A stretch of 50,185 bases of DNA from Burkholderiales bacterium PBB2 (GTDB lineage: Bacteria > Pseudomonadota > Gammaproteobacteria > Burkholderiales > Burkholderiaceae_C). Under the pieces are notes generated by a model. The model made no database searches, was not told the origin of the DNA, and saw only the letters and a list, made by a program, of their open reading frames with translations. Positions within the stretch are counted from its first letter, which is position 1; every line of letters begins with the position of its first letter. The position numbers were made by a program, and so were the translations under genes. Below are positions 34,583 through 43,514 of the stretch, piece by piece. The stretch is from contig NKIM01000035.1 in assembly GCA_002255955.1 (NCBI GenBank), positions 1-50,185 of the forward strand. Direction: 5' to 3'.

Positions 34583-36097
34583 ATGAACACCAAGCACGTA
34601 TCTGTTTCGTTGATCGCCACCCTGGTGGCGGGCCTGCTGGCCGCGGCCAGCTTTGGCGCATCTGCCCAGGGCGGCACGGTGCACACCTTGAAGCCGGGCA
34701 CCTTCGGCCCCGCCGGCACGGTGCTGGGCGCCACACCGCCGCCGCCCACCACGCCGGTCAAGGGCGTGCATGCGCCCTCGCCAGTGCCGGCCAAACCGGC
34801 CAGTTCGACGGCGGGCAGCAGCAACCCGGCCAGCAACAGCGCCGGCCCCGGCCCGTTGGGCGCGGGTGAGGGCGCCATCAAGGGCTATGCCGTGCCCATC
34901 GGGGGGGCATTGAAGGCCGACAACGAAGACGTCTGGGGCCGCATCGTGCAACTGGCCGGCGGCAAGGGCGCGCGTTTTGTCGTCTTCGGCACCGCGGCCG
35001 AGGACCCCGAGGCCAGCGCCAAGACGGCGGTGGACATGCTGCAAAAGCGCGGAGCCGTGGCCGAGGCCCTGCCGGTGGCCCCCAAGTTCAGCTGGGTGGA
35101 CCTGAGCAAGGTGGTGCGCGACCCGTCCTTGATCGCCAAGGTCAAGAACGCCCGCGGTGTGTTTTTTACCGGCGGCTCGCAAGAGCGCATCGTTGACGTG
35201 CTGATGCCGGGTGGCAACAGCACGCCCATGCTGGAGGCGATCTGGGACGTCTACCGCCGCGGCGGCGTGGTGGCCGGCACCTCGGCCGGTGCCGCCATCA
35301 TGAGCACGGTGATGTTCCGTGACGCCCCCAGCGTCATCAACATCATGAAAGGCAAGTGGGCCGAGGGCAAACAGATCGACCGCGGACTGGGCTTTGTCGG
35401 CCCCGACCTGTTCGTGGACCAACACTTCCTCAAGCGTGGCCGCTTCGGCCGCATGATCCCGCTGATGATGGCCAAGGGCTACAAGCTGGGCTTGGGCGTG
35501 GAAGAGAACTCGGCCGCCGTGGTGCATGGCGATGAGGTCGAGGTGATCGGTGCCAAGGGCGCCTTGCTGGTGGACCTGACCGATGTGAAGACCGACCCGA
35601 CCCTGGGCGCCTTCAATGTGACCAGCGCCCGCCTGAGCTTCCTGGACCAGGGCGACCGCTACAACCTCAAGACCCGGCAGACCACGCCGGCGCCCATCAA
35701 GCTGCGCGGCGCCAAGCATGACCACACGGCGCCGGACTTCAAGCCCTATTTCACCGAAGACCGTTTCGATCTGGACATGCTGGGCGATTCCACCATCGCC
35801 AATGCCATGACCTATCTGATCGACAGCAATCGCACCGAGGTGCGCGGCCTGTCCTTCGACGTGCTGCCCAGGCCCGGTGACCCGGTGGCCGAGCTCGGCT
35901 TCCTGTTCCGCCTGTACAAGGGCAAGGGCAGTTATGGCTGGAGCACCGAGGAGTGGGGCGGCGAGGAGTTCACCGTGGTCAATCTCTACCTCGATGTGAC
36001 CCCGGTGCGCATGCCGCAACCGCTGTACAGCGCCTGGCCCGGCCCGGACCGCGCCACCGGCCCGGCCCCCGAGCGGGGCGACGGGCCGAGCAAGTAA
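34583..36097 (+). CDS. Exported cyanophycinase (S51 family), copy 1
   Basis: 504 residues. Cleaves cyanophycin (poly-Asp with Arg side groups) to beta-Asp-Arg. Signal peptide ends near residue 28 (FGASAQ). A Pro/Ala/Ser linker (about 45-95) precedes the S51 domain: oxyanion loop PIGGALK, substrate-binding FFTGGSQER (Gln200, Arg202), nucleophile Ser234 (AGTSAGAA), His281 (VDQHFLKRGR) and acid Glu307/308 (LGVEENSA), the triad of CphB. The C-terminal half is longer than intracellular CphB. ATG 34583 begins the signal peptide. Divergent from a TonB receptor, so the polymer is likely attacked outside the cytoplasm. Confidence 0.9.
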   Translation: MNTKHVSVSLIATLVAGLLAAASFGASAQGGTVHTLKPGTFGPAGTVLGATPPPPTTPVKGVHAPSPVPAKPASSTAGSSNPASNSAGPGPLGAGEGAIKGYAVPIGGALKADNEDVWGRIVQLAGGKGARFVVFGTAAEDPEASAKTAVDMLQKRGAVAEALPVAPKFSWVDLSKVVRDPSLIAKVKNARGVFFTGGSQERIVDVLMPGGNSTPMLEAIWDVYRRGGVVAGTSAGAAIMSTVMFRDAPSVINIMKGKWAEGKQIDRGLGFVGPDLFVDQHFLKRGRFGRMIPLMMAKGYKLGLGVEENSAAVVHGDEVEVIGAKGALLVDLTDVKTDPTLGAFNVTSARLSFLDQGDRYNLKTRQTTPAPIKLRGAKHDHTAPDFKPYFTEDRFDLDMLGDSTIANAMTYLIDSNRTEVRGLSFDVLPRPGDPVAELGFLFRLYKGKGSYGWSTEEWGGEEFTVVNLYLDVTPVRMPQPLYSAWPGPDRATGPAPERGDGPSK

Positions 36098-36119
36098 AAA
36101 ACCAGTCCCGACTGAAGAG

Positions 36120-36158
36120 AAAAAAGGGCCGGGTGCGTGATGCACCCGGCCCTTCGTT
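36120..36158. terminator. Bidirectional Rho-independent terminator
   Basis: 11-bp stem GGGCCGGGTGC / GCACCCGGCCC (36126-36136, 36142-36152) with A-run before and TTCGTT after, between convergent cyanophycinase 1 and receptor 2. Confidence 0.8.
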
Positions 36159-36178
36159 GCTTTGAAGCCGCTACAGCT

Positions 36179-38929
36179 TCAGCGGAAGCTGTAGTTCAGG
36201 CTCAGGTAGAAGTTGCGGCCGCGCGGGTCGGTGTAGGTCGGGTCATAGGTTGCGAGGAAGTAGTAGCCCTGGTTGGAGAAAGGCGGCTGCGTGTCCAGCA
36301 GGTTCTGGATGCCGGCGCGCAGCTTGAGCTGCTTGTTGATGCGCCAGGAACCCGACAGATCCCACAGCGAATAGGCCTCGACGCTGCGGGCCGGCAGCAG
36401 CTGGCTGGTGTTGGGGTTGAAGGCGGTGTTGTGGTCGCGGTAGCCCGAGTAATAGGTGTTGCCCAGGGTCAGGCCGTAAGGGCCCATATCCCAGTCCACC
36501 GACAGGCGGTGGCGCCATTTCTGGATCACCTGGTCGCTCAGGAACTGGCCGGCGTTGTTCATGAAGGGCTCGCCGGCGCCGGGCTGGCGCTCGTACTTGA
36601 GCACATAGGTGCCGCTCAGCGAGGCGGTGAAGCGGCCCCAGCCCTCGGTCGCTTGGCGCAGGGTCAACTCCAGATCCAGGCCCGAGGTGCGCAGCTCGCC
36701 CTGGTTGTCCTTCTTGAGCAGGATGGTGTCGATGAACTCGCCGAACTCGTCGCGTTTGACGAAGTCCTTCTCGTACTTGGGCAGGTTGCCGAGGATCACC
36801 TGTTCCGAGAGGTCACTGATGACATCGGTCTTGCGGATCTGCCAGTAGTCCAGGCTGGCGGTGGCGTCCTTGCTGGCTTCGAAGACCACGCCGAAGGAGG
36901 CCTGCTTGGACTTCTCGGGCTTGAGATTCGGGTTGCTGCGGCGTTCGACGCGCCATTGGTCGGTGCAGTCAGCAACGGCAAAGCCCTGGGCCACGCAGCC
37001 CGGGTCGGTCAGGAAGGCCGAGCTGCTGCCAAACGAGGTCGGGCGGGTCAGCTCGGTGATGGTGGGCGCCCGGAAGCCGGTGCCGGCAGAGCCGCGCAGC
37101 ACCAGCTGCTTGTTCGGTTGCCAGCGCACGCCGAGCTTGGGGTTCAGGGTGTCGCCCACGCCGCTGTACTTGTCATAGCGCAGCGCGCCCTGCAGCTCGA
37201 GCTCGCGGCTCAGGGGGGCGTTCAGTTCGGCGAACACGGCGCCGACCTTGCGGCTGTTGCTGCTGGCCACCGGCGCGTCACCGCGCGAGCTGCGGTCGCC
37301 CTGGATGTTGTTGGTCAGCAGCAGGGCCGAGGGCGTGAACTCGCTCACCTCGCGGCGCAGCTCGGCGCCCACAGCCAGGCCCAGATCACCGCCTTCCAGC
37401 CGGCCCAGGCTGCCGCTGAGTTTGACGTCCAGGGTGGTGGTCGTGCCCTTGGAGCGGCGCGATTCATCCTGCACGCGGATGCTGTTCAGCAAATCCTTGC
37501 CGGCCTGTGGCGAAGGCCCGAAGGGGTTGATCTTGCCGGTGCGCACACCGGCGACGAACTCGTTGTAAAGGAAGTAGCCATCCTCGATGGCATCGGTCGA
37601 GCGGTTGACGGCGCGGTTCAGGGCGATGTCATAGTCCCAGCCGCCGAACTGGGGCAGGCTGCCGCTGGCGCCCACCACCAGGCGCTCGGCATCGCTGGTC
37701 ACCTCGTTGGTCCGGTTGCCGGCTTCGGTCACGCGCTGGCGGATGTCCACCGTGCCGCCGAAGGGCAGGGGCTTGCTCAGGAAGGGGTTGATGGCGCTGG
37801 TCGGCACCGCGGTGATTTCGATCGGGTTGGGGCTGGCCACGTACTGGGTCGTGGTCTTGCTCTTCAGCACTTCGGCGAAGAGTTGGTGCTGCTCGTTCAG
37901 CTGGAAGACGCCGCGGCCCAGAAAGGCCAGCTTCTCGGATTCGGGGTAGAGCTCGGTGTCCTGCATGTAGTCGAAGCTGCAGGCCTCGGACAGGTTGTCG
38001 GGCGCGTAGACCGTGGCCGGCGGGTTGCAGGCCGGGGCCGAGAGGTTGATGGTGCGCTGGGTCAGCGGCTTGCCGTTGAATGTGAAGCCGGCGGCATTGA
38101 GCGCATCAAGCTGCACCTTGCGTGCGGCCGCCCGGCTGGCCAGGCGGATGTTGCCGGGGAAGGTGCGGCTGCTCATGTAGAAGGGCAGGGTGCTGGCCAG
38201 GGGGCGCTCCTTCAGGAAGTCACGCTCGCTGCTGCGCAGGGCGCCGAGCTTTTGCGCGTCGATCACGCCGAAGACATTGAAGCGGTCCTTGGCCAGGTCA
38301 CCAAAGCCACCGCCCAGCGAGGCGGCCGTCTTCTCGGCGCCGCCCTCTTGGGTGCGCGAGGCGTAGACATTCACATCGGCGCCGCGGTAATCCTTGCGGG
38401 TGATGAAGTTGATGACGCCGCCGATGGCGTCGGTGCCGTAGATGGCCGAGGCGCCGTCCTTGAGGATTTCCACGCGCTCGATGGCGCCGGCCGGGATGTT
38501 GTTCAGGTCCACGCCCGAGTTGTCGCCAGGCGAGGCGAAATTGGCCATGCGCCGTCCGTTCAGCAGCACCAGGGTGCTGGAGACGCCGATGCCGCGCAGG
38601 TTCGCGCCGTTGAAGCCGCGCTGGCCGCCGGTGCTGTCGGTGATGGAGGCGCCATCCGTCAGGCCGGCGGCATTGCCGCTGATGGATTTCATGATCTCGG
38701 CCGCGGTGGTGGCGCCGGTCTTGTCGATGTCGCTGCGCTTGAGGGTCTGCACCGGCAAGGCGGTCTCGCCCTCCAGGCGCTTGATGCTGGTGCCGGTGAC
38801 TTCCACACGTTCCAGTTTCGCTTCCTGGGCTTGGGCGCTGCTCAAGAGCTGACTGCCGAGCAGCAGCATGGCGGCCTGGGCCAGGCGCTGGGGTTGAAAG
38901 AGTCGATGCGGCTTGCGGGCTTGCGTCAT
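36179..38929 (-). CDS. TonB-dependent outer membrane receptor (copy 2, cyanophycin locus)
   Basis: 916 residues, a paralogue of receptor 1 of nearly equal length. Signal peptide to about residue 34 (QLLSSAQA). Plug motifs RVEVTGTSIKRLEGE, LVLLNGRRMANFASPG, IERVEILKDGASAIYGTDA, GGVINFITRKDY; barrel end YLSLNYSFR. ATG 38929 has CAAGG upstream; the longer frame to 39256 overlaps the divergent gene. Divergent from cyanophycinase 2 across 309 bases, so module 2 mirrors module 1. Cargo as for receptor 1 is inferred from position. Confidence 0.92.
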   Translation of the reverse strand: MTQARKPHRLFQPQRLAQAAMLLLGSQLLSSAQAQEAKLERVEVTGTSIKRLEGETALPVQTLKRSDIDKTGATTAAEIMKSISGNAAGLTDGASITDSTGGQRGFNGANLRGIGVSSTLVLLNGRRMANFASPGDNSGVDLNNIPAGAIERVEILKDGASAIYGTDAIGGVINFITRKDYRGADVNVYASRTQEGGAEKTAASLGGGFGDLAKDRFNVFGVIDAQKLGALRSSERDFLKERPLASTLPFYMSSRTFPGNIRLASRAAARKVQLDALNAAGFTFNGKPLTQRTINLSAPACNPPATVYAPDNLSEACSFDYMQDTELYPESEKLAFLGRGVFQLNEQHQLFAEVLKSKTTTQYVASPNPIEITAVPTSAINPFLSKPLPFGGTVDIRQRVTEAGNRTNEVTSDAERLVVGASGSLPQFGGWDYDIALNRAVNRSTDAIEDGYFLYNEFVAGVRTGKINPFGPSPQAGKDLLNSIRVQDESRRSKGTTTTLDVKLSGSLGRLEGGDLGLAVGAELRREVSEFTPSALLLTNNIQGDRSSRGDAPVASSNSRKVGAVFAELNAPLSRELELQGALRYDKYSGVGDTLNPKLGVRWQPNKQLVLRGSAGTGFRAPTITELTRPTSFGSSSAFLTDPGCVAQGFAVADCTDQWRVERRSNPNLKPEKSKQASFGVVFEASKDATASLDYWQIRKTDVISDLSEQVILGNLPKYEKDFVKRDEFGEFIDTILLKKDNQGELRTSGLDLELTLRQATEGWGRFTASLSGTYVLKYERQPGAGEPFMNNAGQFLSDQVIQKWRHRLSVDWDMGPYGLTLGNTYYSGYRDHNTAFNPNTSQLLPARSVEAYSLWDLSGSWRINKQLKLRAGIQNLLDTQPPFSNQGYYFLATYDPTYTDPRGRNFYLSLNYSFR

Positions 38930-39029
38930 GGTGGAACCTTGGAGGAAGGAGAAGTGAACAGGTGAAGGGGTGAACAGGTGAGGGAGATGAACAACCTTGG
39001 GCGCCGGGGTGGCTGGGGTTCGAACGGAC

Positions 39030-39106
39030 TCTAGAAGTGGCCCTCGTGACTTGCCTATGGGGTTTTGGCGCCTCGGTCGCTTGCGTGTAAATGCATGTCG
39101 CAAGCG
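39030..39106. promoter_or_regulatory. Shared control region of receptor 2 and cyanophycinase 2
   Basis: TCTAG (39030-39034) and CCTATGGGG (39054-39062) repeat the spaced pair found before receptor 1. An inverted repeat CGCTTGCG / CGCAAGCG (39078-39085, 39099-39106) and further TTGCATG/TTGCG units follow toward 39170. Confidence 0.4.
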
Positions 39107-39238
39107 CGCAAACCTCGATGAACAGGGGTGAAACGCGCTTGCATGGATGCGACACGCACTTGCGCTTTGCGTCCTTTGCAGGCGCTGCAGCGGGCCAACC
39201 CGCTGGTTTTGCGGCGCGCGCGCTGACAGACTGGCGCC

Positions 39239-40606
39239 ATGCAAACCCCAAGCCACTCCATCGCATCCGGTGCGCGCGCCGCAGGCCGCCGTCGCTTTCT
39301 GCTGGCCTCACTGCTGGCCTCGCTGCTCGCCGGCACGGGCCTCTTCGCCACGCCCAGCCATGCGCAAACTTCGGTGGATGCTGCGCCGCGCGGCACGGCC
39401 ATCGTCATCGGCGGCGCGCTGAAGTACGACAACGACGCGGTCTGGAAGCGCATCGTTGACGAAGCCGGCGGCCCCGGCGCGCGCTTTGCCGTGTTCGCCA
39501 CCGCTGCGGCCAACCCCGAGCGCAGCGCCGGCCAGATCATCGAAGCCTTGCAGCGCCAAGGTGCCCGCGCCGAGCACATCCCCGTGGCGCCGCGCCTGGC
39601 CGGCAGCGATGTGGCCGCTGCCGTGCGAGACCCGGCCTTGCTGGCCAAGGTGAGTGCGGCGCAAGGCGTGTTCTTCTCGGGCGGCGCGCAAGAGCTGATC
39701 GTCGACAGCCTGCAGCCCGGCGGCCAGCCCACGCCCATGCTCGATGCCATCTGGGCGCTCTACCGCCGCGGCGGTGTGGTGGCCGGTACCAGCGCCGGCG
39801 CGGCCATCATGAGCAGCACCATGTTCCGCGACGCGCAGGACTCGCTCAAGGTGCTCAAAGGCCAGCTGCGCCGCGGCCAGGAGGTGGACCGCGGCCTGGG
39901 CTTCGTCGGCCCCCATCTCTTCATTGACCAGCACTTCCTCAAGCGTGGCCGCATCGGCCGCCTTCTGCCCCTGATGCAGGCCGAGGGCTATCGCCTGGGC
40001 CTGGGCGTGGAAGAGAACAGCGCCGCTGTGATCAAGGGCGAGGCGCTGGAGGTCATCGGCGCGCGCGGCGTGCTGCTGGTGGACTTGAGCGAGGCCAGCC
40101 GCGATGCGCGCCTGCCCGCCTTCAACATCCGCGGTGTGCGTCTGAGCTTTCTCGACCGCGGTGACCGCCATCACCTTGGCAGCGGCGAGACCACGCCCTC
40201 GGCCGCCAAGCGCGCCGGCCACAAGATCGACCCGCGCGCGCCGGACTTCAAGCCCTTTTTCACCCAGCAGCCTTTCCTGATGGACATGCTGGGCGACAAC
40301 ACGATTGCCAACGCCATGGCCCAGCTGATCGACAGCCCCTTCCAGGAACTGCTGGGTCTGGCCTTCGCCGGCCCGCGCGCGGTGCCTGTATCGGCATCGG
40401 CATCGGCATCGACAGCGAGCGCGACGGGCAGTGAGCCGGACAGCGAGCTGGGTTTTGAGTTCCGCCTCTACAAAGGCCCCGACAGCCTGGCCTGGTTCAC
40501 CGGCGTCCTGGGCGGCGAGGACTACACCGTGCTGAATCTGCGCCTCGATGTGCTGCCGGTGCGGGTGCAGCAGCCTTTCTACAAACCCATCAGCCCCCAG
40601 CCTTGA
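39239..40606 (+). CDS. Exported cyanophycinase (S51 family), copy 2
   Basis: 455 residues, paralogue of copy 1 without its Pro-rich linker. Signal peptide contains RRRFLLASLLASLLAG and ends near residue 42 (PSHAQ); the Arg run could allow Tat export. S51 features: VIGGALK, FFSGGAQEL (Gln151; the Arg of copy 1 is Leu here), nucleophile Ser185 (AGTSAGAA), His232 (IDQHFLKRGR), Glu258/259 (LGVEENSA). A Ser/Ala repeat (VSASASASTASA, near residue 385), encoded by tandem TCGGCA, interrupts the C-terminal part. Could favour different chain ends or dipeptide forms from copy 1. Confidence 0.9.
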   Translation: MQTPSHSIASGARAAGRRRFLLASLLASLLAGTGLFATPSHAQTSVDAAPRGTAIVIGGALKYDNDAVWKRIVDEAGGPGARFAVFATAAANPERSAGQIIEALQRQGARAEHIPVAPRLAGSDVAAAVRDPALLAKVSAAQGVFFSGGAQELIVDSLQPGGQPTPMLDAIWALYRRGGVVAGTSAGAAIMSSTMFRDAQDSLKVLKGQLRRGQEVDRGLGFVGPHLFIDQHFLKRGRIGRLLPLMQAEGYRLGLGVEENSAAVIKGEALEVIGARGVLLVDLSEASRDARLPAFNIRGVRLSFLDRGDRHHLGSGETTPSAAKRAGHKIDPRAPDFKPFFTQQPFLMDMLGDNTIANAMAQLIDSPFQELLGLAFAGPRAVPVSASASASTASATGSEPDSELGFEFRLYKGPDSLAWFTGVLGGEDYTVLNLRLDVLPVRVQQPFYKPISPQP

Positions 40607-40610
40607 GCTG

Positions 40611-40753
40611 AGAGGGAGAGAACTTTTTACTGCGCGGCCGCCATACGTCGTTGGCCGAATGCTCGGAATCCTCACGTACACAAAGTACGTTCCGGTTCCT
40701 GCGCTCCGCCCGCCTAGTCTGACGGCCGCTCGCTACAAAAGTTCTCACCCTCT
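40611..40753. repeat. 143-bp long imperfect palindrome (MITE-like or structured RNA)
   Basis: The left arm from 40611 (AGAGGGAGAGAACTTTTTAC) mirrors the right arm ending 40753 (reverse strand AGAGGGTGAGAACTTTTGTA); pairing continues through GGCCG blocks to an inner hairpin CACGTAC / GTACGT near 40673-40690. The whole element folds back on itself. It starts 5 bases after the cyanophycinase 2 stop. From memory, similar sequence occurs between genes in unrelated Proteobacteria. Rest of the 281-base gap (40754-40887): nothing seen. Confidence 0.7.
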
Positions 40754-40887
40754 GCGCCCGCACCATCGGCGCATGTACTTCCGGTCCCGTCTTTCGAACT
40801 CGGCCCTGGGCTCTCGCCCAGCCGAGCGGGGCAGGGCTATGCCCGCCCAACTACCCCAAGCACTTTCATTTCTTCATCCACACCCTC

Positions 40888-42009
40888 ATGCGCCGCCACC
40901 TTCATGCCCTACCGCCGGCCCATGCCGGCAGTGCCCGCCAGCTGCACAGCCTGCATTTCGGTGCCGGCCAGAGCGGCCGCAAGGTCTACATCCAGGCCTC
41001 CCTCCATGCCGACGAGGTGCCGCCCATGTTGGTGGCCCAGCACCTGAAAGATCGATTGCAGGAGCTGGAGGCGGCCGGCCATCTGCCCGGCGAGATCGTG
41101 CTGCTGCCCCTGGCCAACCCCATCGGCCTGGCCCAGGAGCTGCAGGGCACGTCCTTCGGCCGCTTCGACCTCAGCACCGGCGTCAACTTCAACCGCGGCT
41201 ATCAACATCTGACCCCGGCCCTGCTGCCGCGCCTGCAGGGGCAGCTGGGCACCGATGCCGCGGCCAATGTGCGCACGGTGCGCGCGGCAGCCCAGTCCCT
41301 GCTGGCCGAGCGGCCCGCGGCCACCGAGACCGAAGCCCTCAAGCGCCTGCTGCAAAGCCTGGCCCTGGACGCCGATGTGGTGCTGGACCTGCACTGCGAC
41401 AACCAGGCCGTGCTCCATGTCTACACCGGCACGCCCCTGGCCTCGGCCCTGGCGCCGCTGGCTGCGCGCCTTGGAGCCCAGGCCTATCTGATCTCGCGCG
41501 AGTCGGGTGACGACCCTTTCGATGAGTCCCTGGCCCGCCATTGGTGGGAGCTGGCCGAGCATTTCGGCCCGGCCACGCCGGTGCCTCTGGCCTGCCTGGC
41601 CGCCACGGTGGAGCTGCGTGGCGAGACCGAGGTGTCGCACGAGCTGGCCGCGGCCGATGCCGCCGCCCTGATCGAGTTCCTGCGCGACACCGGTGATGTG
41701 GTGGACCGCCCGCCTGCCGCGCTCCAGGGCCTGGCCTGTCCCGCCACGGCGCTGGAGGCGGTGGAGCCCATCGTCGCGCCCCATGCCGGCGTGCTGGTCT
41801 TCCTCAAGGCGCCCGGTGATCGCGTCGCCGCTGGCGAGGCCGTGGCCGAGCTGGTCGATCCTTTGAGCGAGCAGCGCAGCCTGCTCTGCGCACGCGCCGC
41901 TGGCCTGATGTTCGCCCGTGTGTCTCGGCGTTATGCCAGCTCCGGCATGCGGGTCTGCAAGGTCGCAGGCGCCATTCCTTTTCGCAGCGGCAAGCTGCTT
42001 TCCATGTGA
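40888..42009 (+). CDS. cphZ: CphZ/AotO-like zinc dipeptide hydrolase (beta-Asp-Arg)
   Basis: 373 residues of the succinylglutamate desuccinylase/aspartoacylase family. Zinc ligands His40 and Glu43 (QASLHADEVP) and His169 (LDLHCD); substrate-binding NFNR (100-103); catalytic Glu242 (TVELRGE). A C-terminal barrel-like domain follows (IVAPHAGVLVFLKAPGDRVA). Length and layout match CphZ and P. aeruginosa AotO, enzymes known to split beta-Asp-Arg into Asp and Arg; AstE-type desuccinylases are shorter at the C-terminus. No signal peptide, so it acts in the cytoplasm. Two cyanophycinases upstream and arginine genes downstream support this reading over AstE. Its last codons overlap a possible GTG start of the permease. 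Confidence 0.82.
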   Translation: MRRHLHALPPAHAGSARQLHSLHFGAGQSGRKVYIQASLHADEVPPMLVAQHLKDRLQELEAAGHLPGEIVLLPLANPIGLAQELQGTSFGRFDLSTGVNFNRGYQHLTPALLPRLQGQLGTDAAANVRTVRAAAQSLLAERPAATETEALKRLLQSLALDADVVLDLHCDNQAVLHVYTGTPLASALAPLAARLGAQAYLISRESGDDPFDESLARHWWELAEHFGPATPVPLACLAATVELRGETEVSHELAAADAAALIEFLRDTGDVVDRPPAALQGLACPATALEAVEPIVAPHAGVLVFLKAPGDRVAAGEAVAELVDPLSEQRSLLCARAAGLMFARVSRRYASSGMRVCKVAGAIPFRSGKLLSM

Positions 42010-42017
42010 GCCCGGCC

Positions 42018-43448
42018 ATGTCCACGCCTGTCACGCCTCTGAGTCCCACCCCAGCCGCCAAGCCCCTCAAGTTCCCCAACACCTTTGTCCTGCTGTTCGC
42101 CCTGCTGGCCCTGATCGCCCTGGCCACCTGGGTGCTGCCCGGCGGCCAGTACCAGACGGAGCTGGTTGATGGAAAAAAGGTGATCGTGGCCGACTCCTTC
42201 CGCCACATCCCCAATCAGCCGCAAGGCCTGGTGGCCTTGATGACGGCGCCAATCAAGGGTTTCGTCGAGGCGGCCCTGATCATCGGCTTTGTGCTCATCG
42301 TCGGCGGCGCCTTTTCAGTGCTGCAGCGCAGCGAGGCCATCGACGCGATGATCAAGTCCGTGGCCCGCGCCCATCGGCACTCGGCCCTGGTGCGCGCCGG
42401 CCTGATCCCGCTCTTCGTCGGCCTGTTCTCGCTCGGCGGTGCCACCTTCGGCATGGCCGAGGAGGCGATTCCCTTTGTGCTGATCTTCATCCCCCTGGCC
42501 CTGGCGCTGAAGTACGACAGCATCGTCGGCGTGGCGATTCCTTTCGTCGGCTCGCAGATCGGTTTTGCCACGGCCTTTCTCAACCCCTTCAACGTCGGCG
42601 TGGCCCAGAACATTGCGGGTGTGCCCATGTTCTCGGGCCTGGGTTACCGCCTGGTTTGCTGGCTGATCTTCACCACGGTGACCATCACCTTTTTGATGTG
42701 GTACGCGGCCCGTGTGCAGCGCGATCCGCGCCTGAGCCCCTGCTTTGAGCAAGACCAGGAGCGCCGCCGCCATCTGGACCTCAGCAGCTTCGAGCAGTTC
42801 GAGGGCCTGCAGCCGCGCCACAAGCTGGTGCTGGGCCTGTTTGTGCTGACGCTTCTGTCCATGATCGTCGGCGTGGTGCGTTTCGGCTGGTACATCGAGG
42901 AGATCGCGGCCCTGTTCCTGGTGATGGCCCTGGCCGTGGGCCTGGTGGCGCGGCTCTCGGCCGAGGACTTCGTCGTCGCCTTCATGCAGGGCGCCAAGGA
43001 CCTGGTCAGCACCGCCTTGGTGATCGCCCTGGCCAAGGCCACCGTGGTGCTGATGCGCGACGGCCACATCATCGACACCGTGCTGCACAGCCTGGTGCCC
43101 CTGGTGGAATCGAGCAGCCCCGTCTTTTCGGCGCAGAAGATGTTTCTGATCCAGTCGGTGATCAACTTCTTCATCCACTCCGGCACCGGCCAGGCCGCCC
43201 TGACCATGCCGGTGATGGCGCCGTTGGCCGATCTGGTGGGGGTGAGTCGGCAGACCGCCATCCTGGCATTTCAGTTCGGCGAGCTGACCACGCCGGTCAT
43301 CCCGACCTCGGGCATCACGGTCGGCGTGCTGGCCCTGGCGGGCATCCCCTGGAGCCGCTGGGCCCGCTGGATGCTGCCCCTGCAACTGGCCTACCTGCTG
43401 CTGGCCTTGCTGCTGCTGGCGGTGCCGAGCTGGATTCAGTGGCACTGA
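42018..43448 (+). CDS. YfcC-family permease (amino acid/dipeptide, DcuC-like fold)
   Basis: 476 residues, about 12 membrane segments; C4-dicarboxylate/ArcD-like YfcC family. Signature stretches: GGAFSVLQRSEAID, GATFGMAEEAIPFV, SQIGFATAFLNPFNVGVAQ and NFFIHSGTGQAALTMPVM. Relatives move arginine, ornithine or small peptides. ATG 42018 is used; a GTG at 42006 overlaps the cphZ stop. Sits where P. aeruginosa has the AotJQMP ABC transporter next to AotO and ArgR, so uptake of beta-Asp-Arg or arginine is likely. Confidence 0.85.
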   Translation: MSTPVTPLSPTPAAKPLKFPNTFVLLFALLALIALATWVLPGGQYQTELVDGKKVIVADSFRHIPNQPQGLVALMTAPIKGFVEAALIIGFVLIVGGAFSVLQRSEAIDAMIKSVARAHRHSALVRAGLIPLFVGLFSLGGATFGMAEEAIPFVLIFIPLALALKYDSIVGVAIPFVGSQIGFATAFLNPFNVGVAQNIAGVPMFSGLGYRLVCWLIFTTVTITFLMWYAARVQRDPRLSPCFEQDQERRRHLDLSSFEQFEGLQPRHKLVLGLFVLTLLSMIVGVVRFGWYIEEIAALFLVMALAVGLVARLSAEDFVVAFMQGAKDLVSTALVIALAKATVVLMRDGHIIDTVLHSLVPLVESSSPVFSAQKMFLIQSVINFFIHSGTGQAALTMPVMAPLADLVGVSRQTAILAFQFGELTTPVIPTSGITVGVLALAGIPWSRWARWMLPLQLAYLLLALLLLAVPSWIQWH

Positions 43449-43514
43449 GCCCGTGCCGCCCGCCGCTTGCCGTACAGTGACCGCGTGAACGGCGACACCT
43501 CGATCTCCCCCCGC

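Noticed and set aside
36137-38965. 942-residue plus-strand open frame
   Set aside because: Low-complexity antisense of TonB receptor 2, a product of high G+C codon bias.
40590-40850. Possible 86-residue minus-strand protein
   Set aside because: It is the translation of the long palindrome; no ribosome site, and the fold-back structure explains the sequence.
40888-42009. AstE (succinylglutamate desuccinylase) reading of the zinc hydrolase
   Set aside because: Possible by family, but the AotO-like length, C-terminal domain and cyanophycinase neighbours favour CphZ; kept as an alternative.
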